From Holosporales bacterium (GTDB lineage Bacteria > Pseudomonadota > Alphaproteobacteria > Caedimonadales > UBA9215), in the NCBI GenBank assembly GCA_003503995.1, contig DOCA01000181.1, forward strand, positions 1 through 11,715: a DNA stretch of 11,715 nucleotides, read 5' to 3'. The translations under genes were made by a program, and so were the position numbers. The notes below the pieces were generated by a model that did no database searches, was not told where the DNA came from, and worked only from the letters and a program-made list of their open reading frames with translations. This document shows positions 1 to 7,683 of this stretch, in pieces. Within the stretch, counting starts at the first letter, position 1. The number at the start of each line of letters is the position of its first letter.

Positions 1-811
1 GCGCCTCTTTAGTTAACTTAGTGCCCTTAAGCTTTTTCTCAAACTCTTCCGCATCACTTAGGATATCGCCGTCTTCACCTAGTTCCTTTTGAATGGCCTT
101 CATTTGCTCATTCAAATAGTACTCACGCTGGGATTTTTCCATCTGGGTTTTGACACGGCCCCGGATGCGCTTTTCAGCTTGCATCACACTAATTTCACTA
201 TCCATAAAAGCACAAATGGCTTCAAGGCGCTCTGTTACATTAATGATTTCAAGGACTTTTTGCTTGTCAGCCACTTTAATAGTCAAGTGAGAGGCCAAAG
301 TGTCTGCCAACTGATGAGGCTCATCAATTTTCGCAACAGAGGCGAGAGATTCCGGTGGAATTTTGGGATTTAATTTAAGATATTGCTCAAAAACATTAAT
401 GGCATTACGCACATGTGCTTCAGCTTCAGGATTATCTTCTTCAACCTCAGGTTTGATAATTTCGACATCCGCAACAAAATATCCCTCTTTTTTAGAGAGT
501 TTAAAAACATGGGCGCGTTGTTCACCCTCAACAAGTACTTTCACCGTCCCGTCAGGCAGCTTCAAGAGTTGCAAGACCTGAGCAATGGTTCCCATGGTAT
601 AAAGATCTTTTCCCTTGGGTTCTTCAAGGGCAGGATCTTTTTGCGTCACCAGTAGCACCCGTTGATCTTTGAGCATGACCTCTTCAAGGGCATTCACAGA
701 TTTCTCGCGCCCCACAAAAAGCGGCACAATCATATTAGGGAAAACAACAATATCCCTTAGTGGTAAAACGGGTAGACTGTTTTTAGTAGGGAGTTCAAGA
801 TTTTTTGCCAC
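1..811 (-). CDS. lon: Lon ATP-dependent protease, N-terminal part (gene continues beyond the left edge)
   Basis: The minus strand is open for 270 codons from a GTG start at 811 to the window edge. The translation begins MAKNLELPTKNSLPVLPLRD and continues with VVFPNMIVPLFVGREKS, the start of the Lon substrate-binding domain (about residues 14-205). The helical linker contains REYYLNEQMKAIQKELGE at about residues 230-247, nearly invariant in bacterial Lon. The AAA+ and Ser-Lys protease domains lie outside the window. Lon is a soluble cytoplasmic hexamer that degrades misfolded proteins and selected regulators. GTG is preferred as start because an AGAGAG-type ribosome site lies 9 bases upstream and homology begins right after it. 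The gene lies downstream of clpX on the same strand, a common proteobacterial order, but a terminator separates them, so lon probably has its own promoter. Confidence 0.96.
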   Translation of the reverse strand, partial: MAKNLELPTKNSLPVLPLRDIVVFPNMIVPLFVGREKSVNALEEVMLKDQRVLLVTQKDPALEEPKGKDLYTMGTIAQVLQLLKLPDGTVKVLVEGEQRAHVFKLSKKEGYFVADVEIIKPEVEEDNPEAEAHVRNAINVFEQYLKLNPKIPPESLASVAKIDEPHQLADTLASHLTIKVADKQKVLEIINVTERLEAICAFMDSEISVMQAEKRIRGRVKTQMEKSQREYYLNEQMKAIQKELGEDGDILSDAEEFEKKLKGTKLTKEA

Positions 812-892
812 GTTATTTTTCTCTCTTTATTCTTATAAAATACGACAAGACCCCTAGCACAGGGGACATTTTTTAACTCAAATGTTCTATGC

Positions 893-914
893 AAAAAGGG
901 CCTTGCAAGGCCCC
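893..914 (-). terminator. Rho-independent terminator of clpX
   Basis: Reading the minus strand just after the clpX stop, the perfect palindrome GGGCCTTGCAAGGCCC (898-913; 6-bp stem, 4-base loop) is followed directly by TTTTT. This is a compact intrinsic terminator 27 bases past the clpX stop, so clpX and lon are probably separate transcription units. Confidence 0.85.
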
Positions 915-940
915 TCTTCTTTCTTAAAAACAACAGAAGG

Positions 941-2218
941 CTATGCTCGAGATTTTGCAGCTTTCTTGGGCGCTGCTTTTTCCTCTTTCTTATATACTAG
1001 CAAAGGTTCCCCTGTTCCATCAATAACTTCTGCATTAATAATTACTTCTTCAAGATTATCTTGGCCTGGAATATCATACATGGTTTCAAGCAAAGCTATT
1101 TCCATAATAGAGCGTAATCCACGAGCACCCGTTTTACGTTGAATCGCCTTTTTAGCAATAGCATTCAAAGCAGTCTCATCAAAAGTGAGTTTAACACCCT
1201 CCATTTCAAACAACTTTTCATATTGCTTAATCAGCGCATTTTTAGGCTCTGTTAGAATTTTAACCAACGCGTCTTCATCAAGGTCCGTTAAGGTTGTGAC
1301 AACGGGCAAGCGACCAATGAACTCTGGAATCAAACCAAATTTCACAAGATCCGTTGGCTCAAGACCTGTTAACAGCTCACCAATACCAGCATCACTTTCG
1401 TCTCGAACCTCAGCACCAAATCCCATACCGGCGCCTTTATCACGCTGGGCAATAATCTTTTCAATGCCTGCAAAAGCACCACCACAAATAAAGAGAATAT
1501 TAGAGGTATCTACCTGTAAGAACTCTTGTTGAGGGTGCTTACGACCACCTTGGGGTGGCACAGAGGCAACGGTTCCTTCCATGATCTTGAGTAAAGCTTG
1601 TTGCACACCTTCACCGGAAACATCACGGGTAATAGACGGGTTATCAGATTTCCGAGAAATCTTATCAACCTCATCAATATACACAATACCGCGCTGAGCT
1701 TTCTCAACATTATACTCTGCAGATTGAAGCAATTTTAGGATGATATTTTCAACGTCTTCACCCACATAACCTGCTTCGGTCAGTGTCGTCGCATCAGCGA
1801 TTGTAAAGGGAACATTTAATATACGAGCCAATGTTTGCGCCAACAATGTTTTACCACAACCCGTTGGCCCCAAAAGCAAAATGTTAGATTTTTGCAGTTC
1901 AACTTCGGCTGTGCCCTGCATATGGTCAACGCGCTTATAGTGATTATAAACCGCAACAGAAAGAACACGCTTTGCTTCGTCTTGACCAATAACATAGTTA
2001 TCAAGGTGCTCTCTAATTTCACGGGGTGTTGGCACCTTATCGTGATCTTCGCCAAGAGGACTCGCTTTGTTTTCCTCGCGAATAATATCAATACATAGAT
2101 CAACGCACTCATCACAAATGAAAACATTAGGGCCTGCGATTAGCTTTTTCACTTCGTGTTGGCTTTTTCCACAAAATGAACAATGGAGTACTTCTTTTTC
2201 TTTATCTGATTTGCTCAT
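941..2218 (-). CDS. clpX: ClpX, ATP-dependent unfoldase subunit of ClpXP
   Basis: A complete 425-residue ClpX, the usual length. The N-terminal zinc-binding domain has Cys13, Cys16, Cys35 and Cys38. The AAA+ module shows Walker A GPTGCGKT (117-124), pore-1 loop GYVG (150-153), Walker B IVYIDEVDK (178-186), pore-2 region RDVSGEG (198-204), the RKH loop (226-228) and sensor-2 GAR (364-366). The ClpP-docking loop reads MGF (265-267) where E. coli has IGF, a conservative change. ClpX unfolds tagged or adaptor-delivered proteins in the cytoplasm and feeds them to ClpP. The ATG start has an AAGGCGG-type ribosome site 6 bases upstream. The C-terminus ends in a Lys/Ala-rich tail after residue 410. 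clpP is not directly upstream, unlike the common clpP-clpX arrangement. Confidence 0.98.
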   Translation of the reverse strand: MSKSDKEKEVLHCSFCGKSQHEVKKLIAGPNVFICDECVDLCIDIIREENKASPLGEDHDKVPTPREIREHLDNYVIGQDEAKRVLSVAVYNHYKRVDHMQGTAEVELQKSNILLLGPTGCGKTLLAQTLARILNVPFTIADATTLTEAGYVGEDVENIILKLLQSAEYNVEKAQRGIVYIDEVDKISRKSDNPSITRDVSGEGVQQALLKIMEGTVASVPPQGGRKHPQQEFLQVDTSNILFICGGAFAGIEKIIAQRDKGAGMGFGAEVRDESDAGIGELLTGLEPTDLVKFGLIPEFIGRLPVVTTLTDLDEDALVKILTEPKNALIKQYEKLFEMEGVKLTFDETALNAIAKKAIQRKTGARGLRSIMEIALLETMYDIPGQDNLEEVIINAEVIDGTGEPLLVYKKEEKAAPKKAAKSRA

Positions 2219-2294
2219 ATCGAACCGCCTTTTTCTTATTCTAGTAGTACCCGAATATTACCCATGACAAAAGTGTTTTTTCTATTTCTCAGTC

Positions 2295-2323
2295 TCTATA
2301 ACCTTACTATGCCAAAAAGTTAA
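2295..2323 (-). promoter_or_regulatory. Possible sigma70-type promoter of clpX
   Basis: On the minus strand TTAACT (-35, 2318-2323) and TATAGA (-10, 2295-2300) are separated by exactly 17 bases; each matches consensus at 4 of 6 positions. Transcription would start near 2288, giving a leader of about 70 bases. The rest of the 243-bp gap between clpX and the divergent lipase gene (2219-2461) is very AT-rich. I see no clear ribosome site or strong promoter for the plus-strand gene in it. Confidence 0.35.
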
Positions 2324-2461
2324 TAACAAAACGTTAACAGATTCACTAAAATTTTAATTTTTTTAAAAAAGCCTTATAAAACCCCCTTTAATTCAATTAA
2401 ATAGAAAATTAACCTTTTTTAATTAATATTAAAATATACAAATAAAAAAATGGTAAATTGA

Positions 2462-3187
2462 ATGAAATGCATATCTAAACTCTTTTTGTCACTGACAATA
2501 ATAACGCTATCTTTTTCACCAATAGATTGCCTTGCAAAATCAGCAAATAAAGCAACTGTTAATCTCATAAAACCTGCCGATCCTAAAGCACAAAACAAAG
2601 ACGAGCTTCTGAAAGAGCTGCGTCCCAAAGAAGAGATAACAGAATTTGATATCACCACGCAGGAAAACTCCCTTGATGCCGTAAGAGCTCTTGAGGCCCT
2701 TGAAGAGAGCGAGGTGCGCGACTTTAGATCTCCTCCCTCAAAGGAAGATCTTATTTTGCAAGATAAAGGTCTAAAAGTGGCCCCTGCAGAATTGGATCGC
2801 CTTTTATTTCCTCAACGTGGAAATGTTAAAGAAGAAGATGAAAATGCCCTCGCGTCAAAAGCTCGCCTAAAGCTAAAGTTAAGTACAGGACAGCAAGAAG
2901 ACCTCGAGCCCTTCCAAATGGCCCACAATCAGGCCATGGTTCAAGACCTTGGCAATGGAGAATTTGACGTTGATCCAAGCTTTGAACGCCAAATTCCAAC
3001 CTTAATTGATATGAATAAACTCGCCTATGCCATCGGAAAGCGCGGAACCGTAGATGGTGAATACGATAAGCTTATTGATAAATTAAAGAGTAAGCTCAAA
3101 AGAGACGGCTGGGAAATTGAAGAATTTGAAGGCAAAACGGGCAAGGGGAATAAGGTCGACGATACCCCCTGGATTTGTTGCTTATAA
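2462..3187 (+). CDS. Secreted class-3 lipase, N-terminal reading frame (gene split by frameshift)
   Basis: The 241-codon frame starts with a Sec signal peptide: Lys6, a hydrophobic core at about residues 7-19, and likely cleavage after CLA (24-26). A long, charged, low-complexity segment follows (about 27-195) with no domain I recognise. The last part, from about IPTLIDMNKLAYAIG, is the usual beginning of a class-3 lipase domain. After DDTP (233-236) it leaves homology and ends in a five-residue nonsense tail. The continuation GFVAYNKEQ lies in the next frame, joined at five C (3165-3169). Reading only four C restores a continuous 637-residue protein. No clear Shine-Dalgarno precedes the ATG. 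Either this is a pseudogene, an expressed frameshift, or a sequencing error; the sequence alone does not decide. Confidence 0.75.
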   Translation: MKCISKLFLSLTIITLSFSPIDCLAKSANKATVNLIKPADPKAQNKDELLKELRPKEEITEFDITTQENSLDAVRALEALEESEVRDFRSPPSKEDLILQDKGLKVAPAELDRLLFPQRGNVKEEDENALASKARLKLKLSTGQQEDLEPFQMAHNQAMVQDLGNGEFDVDPSFERQIPTLIDMNKLAYAIGKRGTVDGEYDKLIDKLKSKLKRDGWEIEEFEGKTGKGNKVDDTPWICCL

Positions 3188-4376
3188 CAAAGAACAAAAT
3201 GTCATGACTGTTATTATTAGAGGTTCTCAAACACGCGAAGATGCTGTGGGTTCTCCTGATTGGGAGGTAAACTTTGACTCTAAACTCATTGACTTTCCTT
3301 TTGGTAAAGTTCATGGCGGTTTCTATAACCGCACAACAGCTATGTTACCTAATATTCAAAAAGCCATGAATCGTTTTATCGACGACCTAGATGATGAAAC
3401 AAAATCTAAGATCAAAGTTGTTGTGAGTGGACATAGCCAAGGAGCAGCCCTTGCGTCTATTCTCATACCCTTATTGGCAGAAACTTATAAAGCCAATGGA
3501 AAATTTGGGCCCAATTTTAATAATGCTTTGTCAAATGTTTTCCAAGGTTACTTTCTCTCAAATCCCCGTGTTTATTCAGGAGACAGCGCCATTGAATGGA
3601 TTAATAGGGTTGTTGGAAAACACAATATGATTCGCCAAAATGTAACTGGCGGCATCTTGGCTGATCCTGTTCCTGTTGCCTCTCCTGGGCGCACGATGAC
3701 AGCTCTGTTAAGTCTCATACCCTTTGCTGGCGAACGACTTGCTGAAAAATATGGCGGCGACAAAGGCACAAGATCTGTTGGCTACTTAGCGGCCGATTGG
3801 TCTAATGATGTGCTGACCCGTCAACTTGGAAACGATACGTTAAGCCTTGCTGCAAGGCGTGCTAAAAAGTACTTTTGGAATCGCTGGGATATTCTTGTCG
3901 ATGCTGTAAAACATCCTTTAAATATTCTTAATCTTACAACGGGGAAAAAAATCTTAAAACAACTCTTCTTAGAGCCCATCAAAGATCCCCTAATAGCCTT
4001 TGTCGCTCCTGCACACTATGGATCCATCGGTAACTCCGCTGAAAAAGGAGAAGCTTTATTTAGACCTGATATTGTTGCAGGCTATAATACCTCTTCTCCC
4101 ATCATGGCTGAGCTCCTTGCCCAAGGTTTCCAAAAGAAAAAATCTGAACGAGAAGGCCTAAGTGGCTTTATTCGAGGCGGTATTGAAGAAGCTGCACGAA
4201 TAAAAGCAAACCTTCCAGATCTTTCAGCTGTTGCCTCTGGCATTAAAACAAAAGTTTCAAGCGCTACTAAAAAAGTTGTTGGTGGCCTAAAAAGCGCCTT
4301 TGCTGGATCTAAGAAAAAATTCTTTGGCGCAGGTGATACAAGTAATGGGGCAAAGCCTATTCTTGATCAACCTTAA
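3117..4376 (+). CDS. Secreted class-3 lipase, catalytic reading frame (downstream part of the split gene)
   Basis: Homology starts at PPGFVAYN, near 3168. The frame then shows the class-3 (alpha/beta hydrolase) order: VTVIIRGS-like oxyanion strand at about residues 31-37, KVHGGFY, the nucleophile elbow GHSQG (Ser107; Ser325 in the repaired protein), LADPVPVASP with a candidate catalytic Asp183 (401), and APAHYG with a candidate His300 (518). All three triad residues are present, so an in-frame product should be active on acylglycerols or phospholipids. After about residue 335 comes a Lys/Ser/Gly-rich tail of some 85 residues without recognised domains. The ATG at 3117 has no ribosome site and sits inside the upstream frame, so this is not an independent gene. 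Combined with the upstream signal peptide, the enzyme would be exported; a role on host lipids is inference. Confidence 0.8.
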   Translation: MKNLKAKRARGIRSTIPPGFVAYNKEQNVMTVIIRGSQTREDAVGSPDWEVNFDSKLIDFPFGKVHGGFYNRTTAMLPNIQKAMNRFIDDLDDETKSKIKVVVSGHSQGAALASILIPLLAETYKANGKFGPNFNNALSNVFQGYFLSNPRVYSGDSAIEWINRVVGKHNMIRQNVTGGILADPVPVASPGRTMTALLSLIPFAGERLAEKYGGDKGTRSVGYLAADWSNDVLTRQLGNDTLSLAARRAKKYFWNRWDILVDAVKHPLNILNLTTGKKILKQLFLEPIKDPLIAFVAPAHYGSIGNSAEKGEALFRPDIVAGYNTSSPIMAELLAQGFQKKKSEREGLSGFIRGGIEEAARIKANLPDLSAVASGIKTKVSSATKKVVGGLKSAFAGSKKKFFGAGDTSNGAKPILDQP

Positions 4377-4379
4377 CAA

Positions 4380-4402
4380 TGAAGGGGATTCTCTCCCCTT
4401 CA
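4380..4402. terminator. Hairpin between convergent genes
   Basis: TGAAGGGGA (4380-4388) and TCCCCTTCA (4394-4402) form a perfect 9-bp stem with a 5-base loop. It lies 3 bases after the lipase stop and 7 bases beyond the end of the convergent minus-strand gene. Neither side has a run of T, so termination may be weak or the hairpin may protect both 3' ends. Confidence 0.5.
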
Positions 4403-4409
4403 TATCACA

Positions 4410-5555
4410 TTACATTCCCTGGGATTTTCTTAAGAAATCTTCAATATTATCTCTCTTGGAGGAGGTGGATACAATCACCTCAGCATCTTTCTTCTTGCTC
4501 TTATCAAGTTCCACCGTGAGGCCTACATACCCGTGTTCTTCAGCTTTTTTGAACCACCGTTTTGATTCTTCTTTCTCTTCTTGTGTCTTAGCGTTTATGT
4601 ATAGAAGCTGCGCTAAAGAATACATAGAAGCTGGAAATTTTTCCCTAGAAGCGTGTTCAAAAAGTTCTTTAGCCTCATTCTTTTTATCCTGACCATATAA
4701 AATGTGCCCAAGGCTGTGTGTCGCAGGAAGAAACCCCTCCTTATGAAGCCTCCAGAGAATTACTTTTGCTTTGGGGAGGTCTTTTCTATCATCATAGAAA
4801 CGCGCTAATTCATACAGCACCGCTTGGTTTGATAACTTGCCAATGTAGGCGCTTAAGCTTTTCTCGCGCGCTGGCATGTTAGCAGCGCACTGAGCTATAT
4901 AGGGCAAAAAGGAGGTGGGAGCATCTGATAAGTTCTCAATAATCAAAACACGCTCTTCTTCGCCTATTTGTTTAGGAAAGAAGACACTTCGATTTTCTTT
5001 CAGCACCCCCAATAGAAAACAAATTTCTTTGCCGCCGTATTTCTGAAGACTTTTTATAATCTGAGTGTAAGAACCCACGCCACAAAAAGTATTCAAAAGG
5101 AACGGAGCCCCTGTTGCAAGGCCTCGGATATTTTCTTCTGAGTGCCCCATTAAGGCCTTAAGAACTAAACGCCGGTTATAAAAAGAGGTCAGATGCGTTG
5201 GGAGTAAGGAAGAGGCAAACGTCTCAAGAGCTTTGTATTTTCCTTTTGAATATCCACGACATTCAACAAGAGTCTGAAGAATCAAAGGTGATCCCATCGT
5301 CCACTTTTCGAGAAATCCTTGTTCCAGTTCTTGTTCAGGCAAGGGCTTTTTCTTTTTTTGAGGGGATTCTTCCGCGGTTGGTACATCTTCGTCACCCCCA
5401 GTCAAATCAATCATCACCTGAACTGGCGCTCGTTTCGTTCTTTTGTACTTTGGCTCGCTACCATGTGAGGCACAGGCCATGTTGTCACTTCCAAAAAAGC
5501 CAAACAACATAAAAAATGCCAATAACGTTTCTTTTTTAAAGCAATATAATTTCAT
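4410..5555 (-). CDS. Exported Sel1/TPR-repeat protein with SUMO-interacting-like N-terminus
   Basis: 381 residues. A Sec signal peptide covers about 1-29 (hydrophobic 11-22, likely cleavage after ACA). The mature N-terminus is disordered and charged: basic KYKRTKR (36-42), then VQVMIDLTGGDED (45-57), then PQKKKKP (65-71). The middle (about 78-240) is helical and unrecognised. Three Sel1/TPR-type helical repeats follow at about 243-275, 278-307 and 308-345, with the A-x-x-x-L-G/A-x-x-Y pattern (ATHSLGHILYG, ASMYSLAQLLY). Such repeats are protein-binding scaffolds, and many exported Sel1 proteins of intracellular bacteria act on hosts. The hydrophobic-IDLT-acidic segment resembles eukaryotic SUMO-interacting motifs, and the basic clusters resemble nuclear localisation signals; both functions are inference. 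The ATG has AAGGGA 10 bases upstream. The frame is intact. No specific family was recognised. Confidence 0.82.
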   Translation of the reverse strand: MKLYCFKKETLLAFFMLFGFFGSDNMACASHGSEPKYKRTKRAPVQVMIDLTGGDEDVPTAEESPQKKKKPLPEQELEQGFLEKWTMGSPLILQTLVECRGYSKGKYKALETFASSLLPTHLTSFYNRRLVLKALMGHSEENIRGLATGAPFLLNTFCGVGSYTQIIKSLQKYGGKEICFLLGVLKENRSVFFPKQIGEEERVLIIENLSDAPTSFLPYIAQCAANMPAREKSLSAYIGKLSNQAVLYELARFYDDRKDLPKAKVILWRLHKEGFLPATHSLGHILYGQDKKNEAKELFEHASREKFPASMYSLAQLLYINAKTQEEKEESKRWFKKAEEHGYVGLTVELDKSKKKDAEVIVSTSSKRDNIEDFLRKSQGM

Positions 5556-5691
5556 ATTTAATAGTCCCTTTTATATAGTTAAATTACTAACATTGCTTTA
5601 TAAAATATTTATAGGAAAAGTTCTACAAAAATATTTTCATACAGCCCTTCAAAGAAAACTCTTTGGACTTCAAAGTGAGCTAAAAAACTAG

Positions 5692-5711
5692 GGTGAGGCT
5701 TTTTCCTCGCC
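5692..5711 (+). other. Hairpin in the 280-bp divergent intergenic region
   Basis: GGTGAGG (5692-5698) pairs with CCTCGCC (5705-5711), one pair being U-G, with loop CTTTTT; a pyrimidine-rich stretch follows. It lies between divergent genes where no plus-strand gene obviously needs termination, so it could be a remnant or part of a small transcript. The rest of 5556-5835 is AT-rich. A weak promoter-like pair for the next gene is TTGTTA (5781-5786) and AATAAC (5803-5808) with 16-base spacing. Confidence 0.3.
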
Positions 5712-5835
5712 ATTCTCAACCCTCTTTTTCTTCCTATTAAATGCAGCAGCTTTTTTCCTTTCCGCGGAATAATTAACGCTTTGTTAAGCTTAAAAACGCG
5801 ACAATAACGAAGAAATTGGGTGAGGAAGAATCATA

Positions 5836-6273
5836 ATGACTGCAAAATATCTGTTAACAATCACTTTAGGTCTTGTTTTAATCACAAATACTGGACATGC
5901 AAAAAAGAACACAAATGCCCCTCATCCTTGGGTTCAACAAATAGCAGATGAGATCACTCAAAACGGCCAAGATGAAGCGTGCGCAAAATGGTGCGCTCTT
6001 AATAAAAAAAATAAAAATTGTGCCACTTATGATGGTGCTGCCATTGCAAAAATTGTTTGTACCACCCACGAGCATCAACATCGAGAGGCTTTTGAAAAAG
6101 GGCAATGTGGCGTTAAAGCAGCGCAAACCTTTGGTGCTGTAAACGATGTGGGCGACTATTTTGAAAAAGCCATTGATCTTGGTATGCCAGACGCCATTGC
6201 TCTTGCGTGTCAGCCCCCAAAGACTCAATTACGAGGAAAGCTGTTACAAGTCTCTATGAAAAAATGCAACTAA
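5836..6273 (+). CDS. Small secreted cysteine-rich protein, function unknown
   Basis: 145 residues. A Sec signal peptide is clear: Lys4, a hydrophobic core at about 5-18, and cleavage after GHA (20-22). The mature chain of about 123 residues has seven cysteines (49, 53, 62, 75, 91, 125, 144), including a C-x3-C-x8-C cluster, which suggests disulfide bonds in the periplasm or outside. A His-rich patch TTHEHQH (76-82) could bind metal. The C-terminal half has a helical, Sel1-like ring (DYFEKAIDLGMPDAIALAC, 107-125), so it may be one degenerate repeat of that kind. The ATG has a GAGGAAG ribosome site 7 bases upstream, making this a convincing real gene. I do not recognise its family. Confidence 0.8.
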   Translation: MTAKYLLTITLGLVLITNTGHAKKNTNAPHPWVQQIADEITQNGQDEACAKWCALNKKNKNCATYDGAAIAKIVCTTHEHQHREAFEKGQCGVKAAQTFGAVNDVGDYFEKAIDLGMPDAIALACQPPKTQLRGKLLQVSMKKCN

Positions 6274-6276
6274 GTC

Positions 6277-6295
6277 TAGAGAGAAACTCTCTCTA
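6277..6295. terminator. Hairpin between convergent genes
   Basis: TAGAGAGA (6277-6284) and TCTCTCTA (6288-6295) form a perfect stem around a 3-base loop, between the stop of the Cys-rich protein gene (6273) and the stop of cfa (6302). There is no T run on either strand, so it is a weak bidirectional terminator candidate. Confidence 0.45.
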
Positions 6296-6301
6296 AAGGG
6301 A

Positions 6302-7624
6302 CTAAATATACAGGTCAGCCCGTGTACTGGGAAGTCCTGAGGAGCCTTTGGCCTTGCTGCGTTTGGTTGCAACCACTTGATAAAGCAAGATTGAGCCACT
6401 CCAAAAACCAAAGGAAACACCCGCTAAATAAGCAAGCCACATGCGATACTTCTCAATACCAACGGCTTGGATAGCAGCCTCTTTATTAGCCGACAAGCGC
6501 TGACACCATAGCTTACAGGTTAAGGCATAATGCTCTCTCCACCCTTCGACATCATGGATTTCAAAGCCATAGGCCTCCATAGCTTCAACGGTTGTCGCAA
6601 TGGGTGCTAACTCTGACCCTGGAAAAATGTATTTTAGAATCAAACGCTTTTCTGGCGTGATGGCTCGGGCACGTTTTTTATTAGCCTTTGCCCGACGCGC
6701 AATACCATGATTCAAAAACGTCCCATTATCCCTTAACAAAGAGCGTACTTTTTTGAAATATTCTGGAAATTTATCTAAGCCAATATGCTCAAACATCCCA
6801 ATGCTTGAAATACGATCATACTGGCCATCAAGGGTAATATAATCCCGAAGTTCAATGGTCACCTTATCTTGCAGGCCTAATTCCTTGACCTTAGCCGTTG
6901 CATAGTCATATTGGGTTTGAGAAAGAGTCACACCATGGGAGGTCACGCCATAATTCTTAGCCGCATAGCATACCAGCGCGCCCCAACCACAGCCGATGTC
7001 CAAAAAGCGATCCCCTTTTTGCAAGCGCAGTTTTCGACAAATCATCTCGAGTTTATCCAGTTGGGATTGTTCAAGGGTTGTGGACCAGTCTTTGAAATAG
7101 GCACAGGAATACAACATCTCAGGGTCCAAAAAGAGCTTATAAAATGCATTACTTACATCGTAATGAAATTGGATGAAATCTTTATTATCACGTTGCTTAT
7201 CATCAAACCCTGTTTCATCTTTCGCGTACTCATGGCTCAATTCAGCCTTTAGACTCTTCACCAACAAGAATGGCCATATTTTTTTAAGAATAAAAAACTT
7301 ATCCAACTTCTTAAGATCTTTTTTCTTAATACTATCTCGTAAAGTCTGGATAAACGCCATAAGATCTGCCCCCCCTTCAATGAGAATATTTCCACAGGCA
7401 TAGTGGCGCAAAAGATTCTCAAGATTAGGGTGCTTTAAAAGAGACGCAACAACACCCTTATGAGCAATGGTAAGAGTCAAATCAGAGTTGCCAATTTCTC
7501 CTAAAGGGGTTTTTGAACCATCCCATAAAATCACCGTGATGGGGGCCTGAAGGGCCTTGGCCACATAGGACAAACAGTCCTTAAGAGACACCAGTAGTTT
7601 GTCGTCTGAGAAAATTGAACACAT
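6302..7624 (-). CDS. cfa: Cyclopropane-fatty-acyl-phospholipid synthase
   Basis: 440 residues. The enzyme transfers a methylene group from S-adenosylmethionine to cis double bonds of membrane phospholipid acyl chains at the inner membrane surface, usually on stress or growth arrest. An N-terminal domain (about 1-110) is of the type found in alphaproteobacterial Cfa. The catalytic domain starts with HYDVSNAFYKLFLD (154-167). It shows Cys174 in YSCAYF, the SAM-binding loop LDIGCGWG (208-215), Glu279 in MFEHIG, His306 in NHGIA and Tyr366 in EHYALTCKLW. By alignment from memory these match E. coli C139, E239, H266 and Y317, so the active site is complete. The ATG has TAGGAG 9 bases upstream. It lies 59 bases downstream of dapB without a clear terminator (only a 6-bp hairpin at 7644-7658), so co-transcription with dapB is likely. 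Confidence 0.95.
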   Translation of the reverse strand: MCSIFSDDKLLVSLKDCLSYVAKALQAPITVILWDGSKTPLGEIGNSDLTLTIAHKGVVASLLKHPNLENLLRHYACGNILIEGGADLMAFIQTLRDSIKKKDLKKLDKFFILKKIWPFLLVKSLKAELSHEYAKDETGFDDKQRDNKDFIQFHYDVSNAFYKLFLDPEMLYSCAYFKDWSTTLEQSQLDKLEMICRKLRLQKGDRFLDIGCGWGALVCYAAKNYGVTSHGVTLSQTQYDYATAKVKELGLQDKVTIELRDYITLDGQYDRISSIGMFEHIGLDKFPEYFKKVRSLLRDNGTFLNHGIARRAKANKKRARAITPEKRLILKYIFPGSELAPIATTVEAMEAYGFEIHDVEGWREHYALTCKLWCQRLSANKEAAIQAVGIEKYRMWLAYLAGVSFGFWSGSILLYQVVATKRSKAKGSSGLPSTRADLYI

Positions 7625-7683
7625 TAATTAATACTCCTAAGTGTGCTTACGCTAAGCAAATGTTGTTTATGCCAAAAGACTCT

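Noticed and set aside
860..882. Heat-shock-like promoter before lon: TTTGAG and CCCCTG on the minus strand.
   Set aside because: The spacing is only 11 bases and the second box matches poorly; it also lies in a CCCC/GGGG hairpin. Not enough to call.
3165..3172. Programmed +1 frameshifting in the lipase gene.
   Set aside because: CCC-T can slip, but there is no stop or rare codon after it and no clear stimulatory element, so indel or decay is simpler. Kept only as an alternative.
5443..5691. Possible 82-aa gene on the plus strand reaching the hairpin at 5692.
   Set aside because: It starts antisense within the Sel1 protein's signal peptide region, has no ribosome site and an AT-driven composition.
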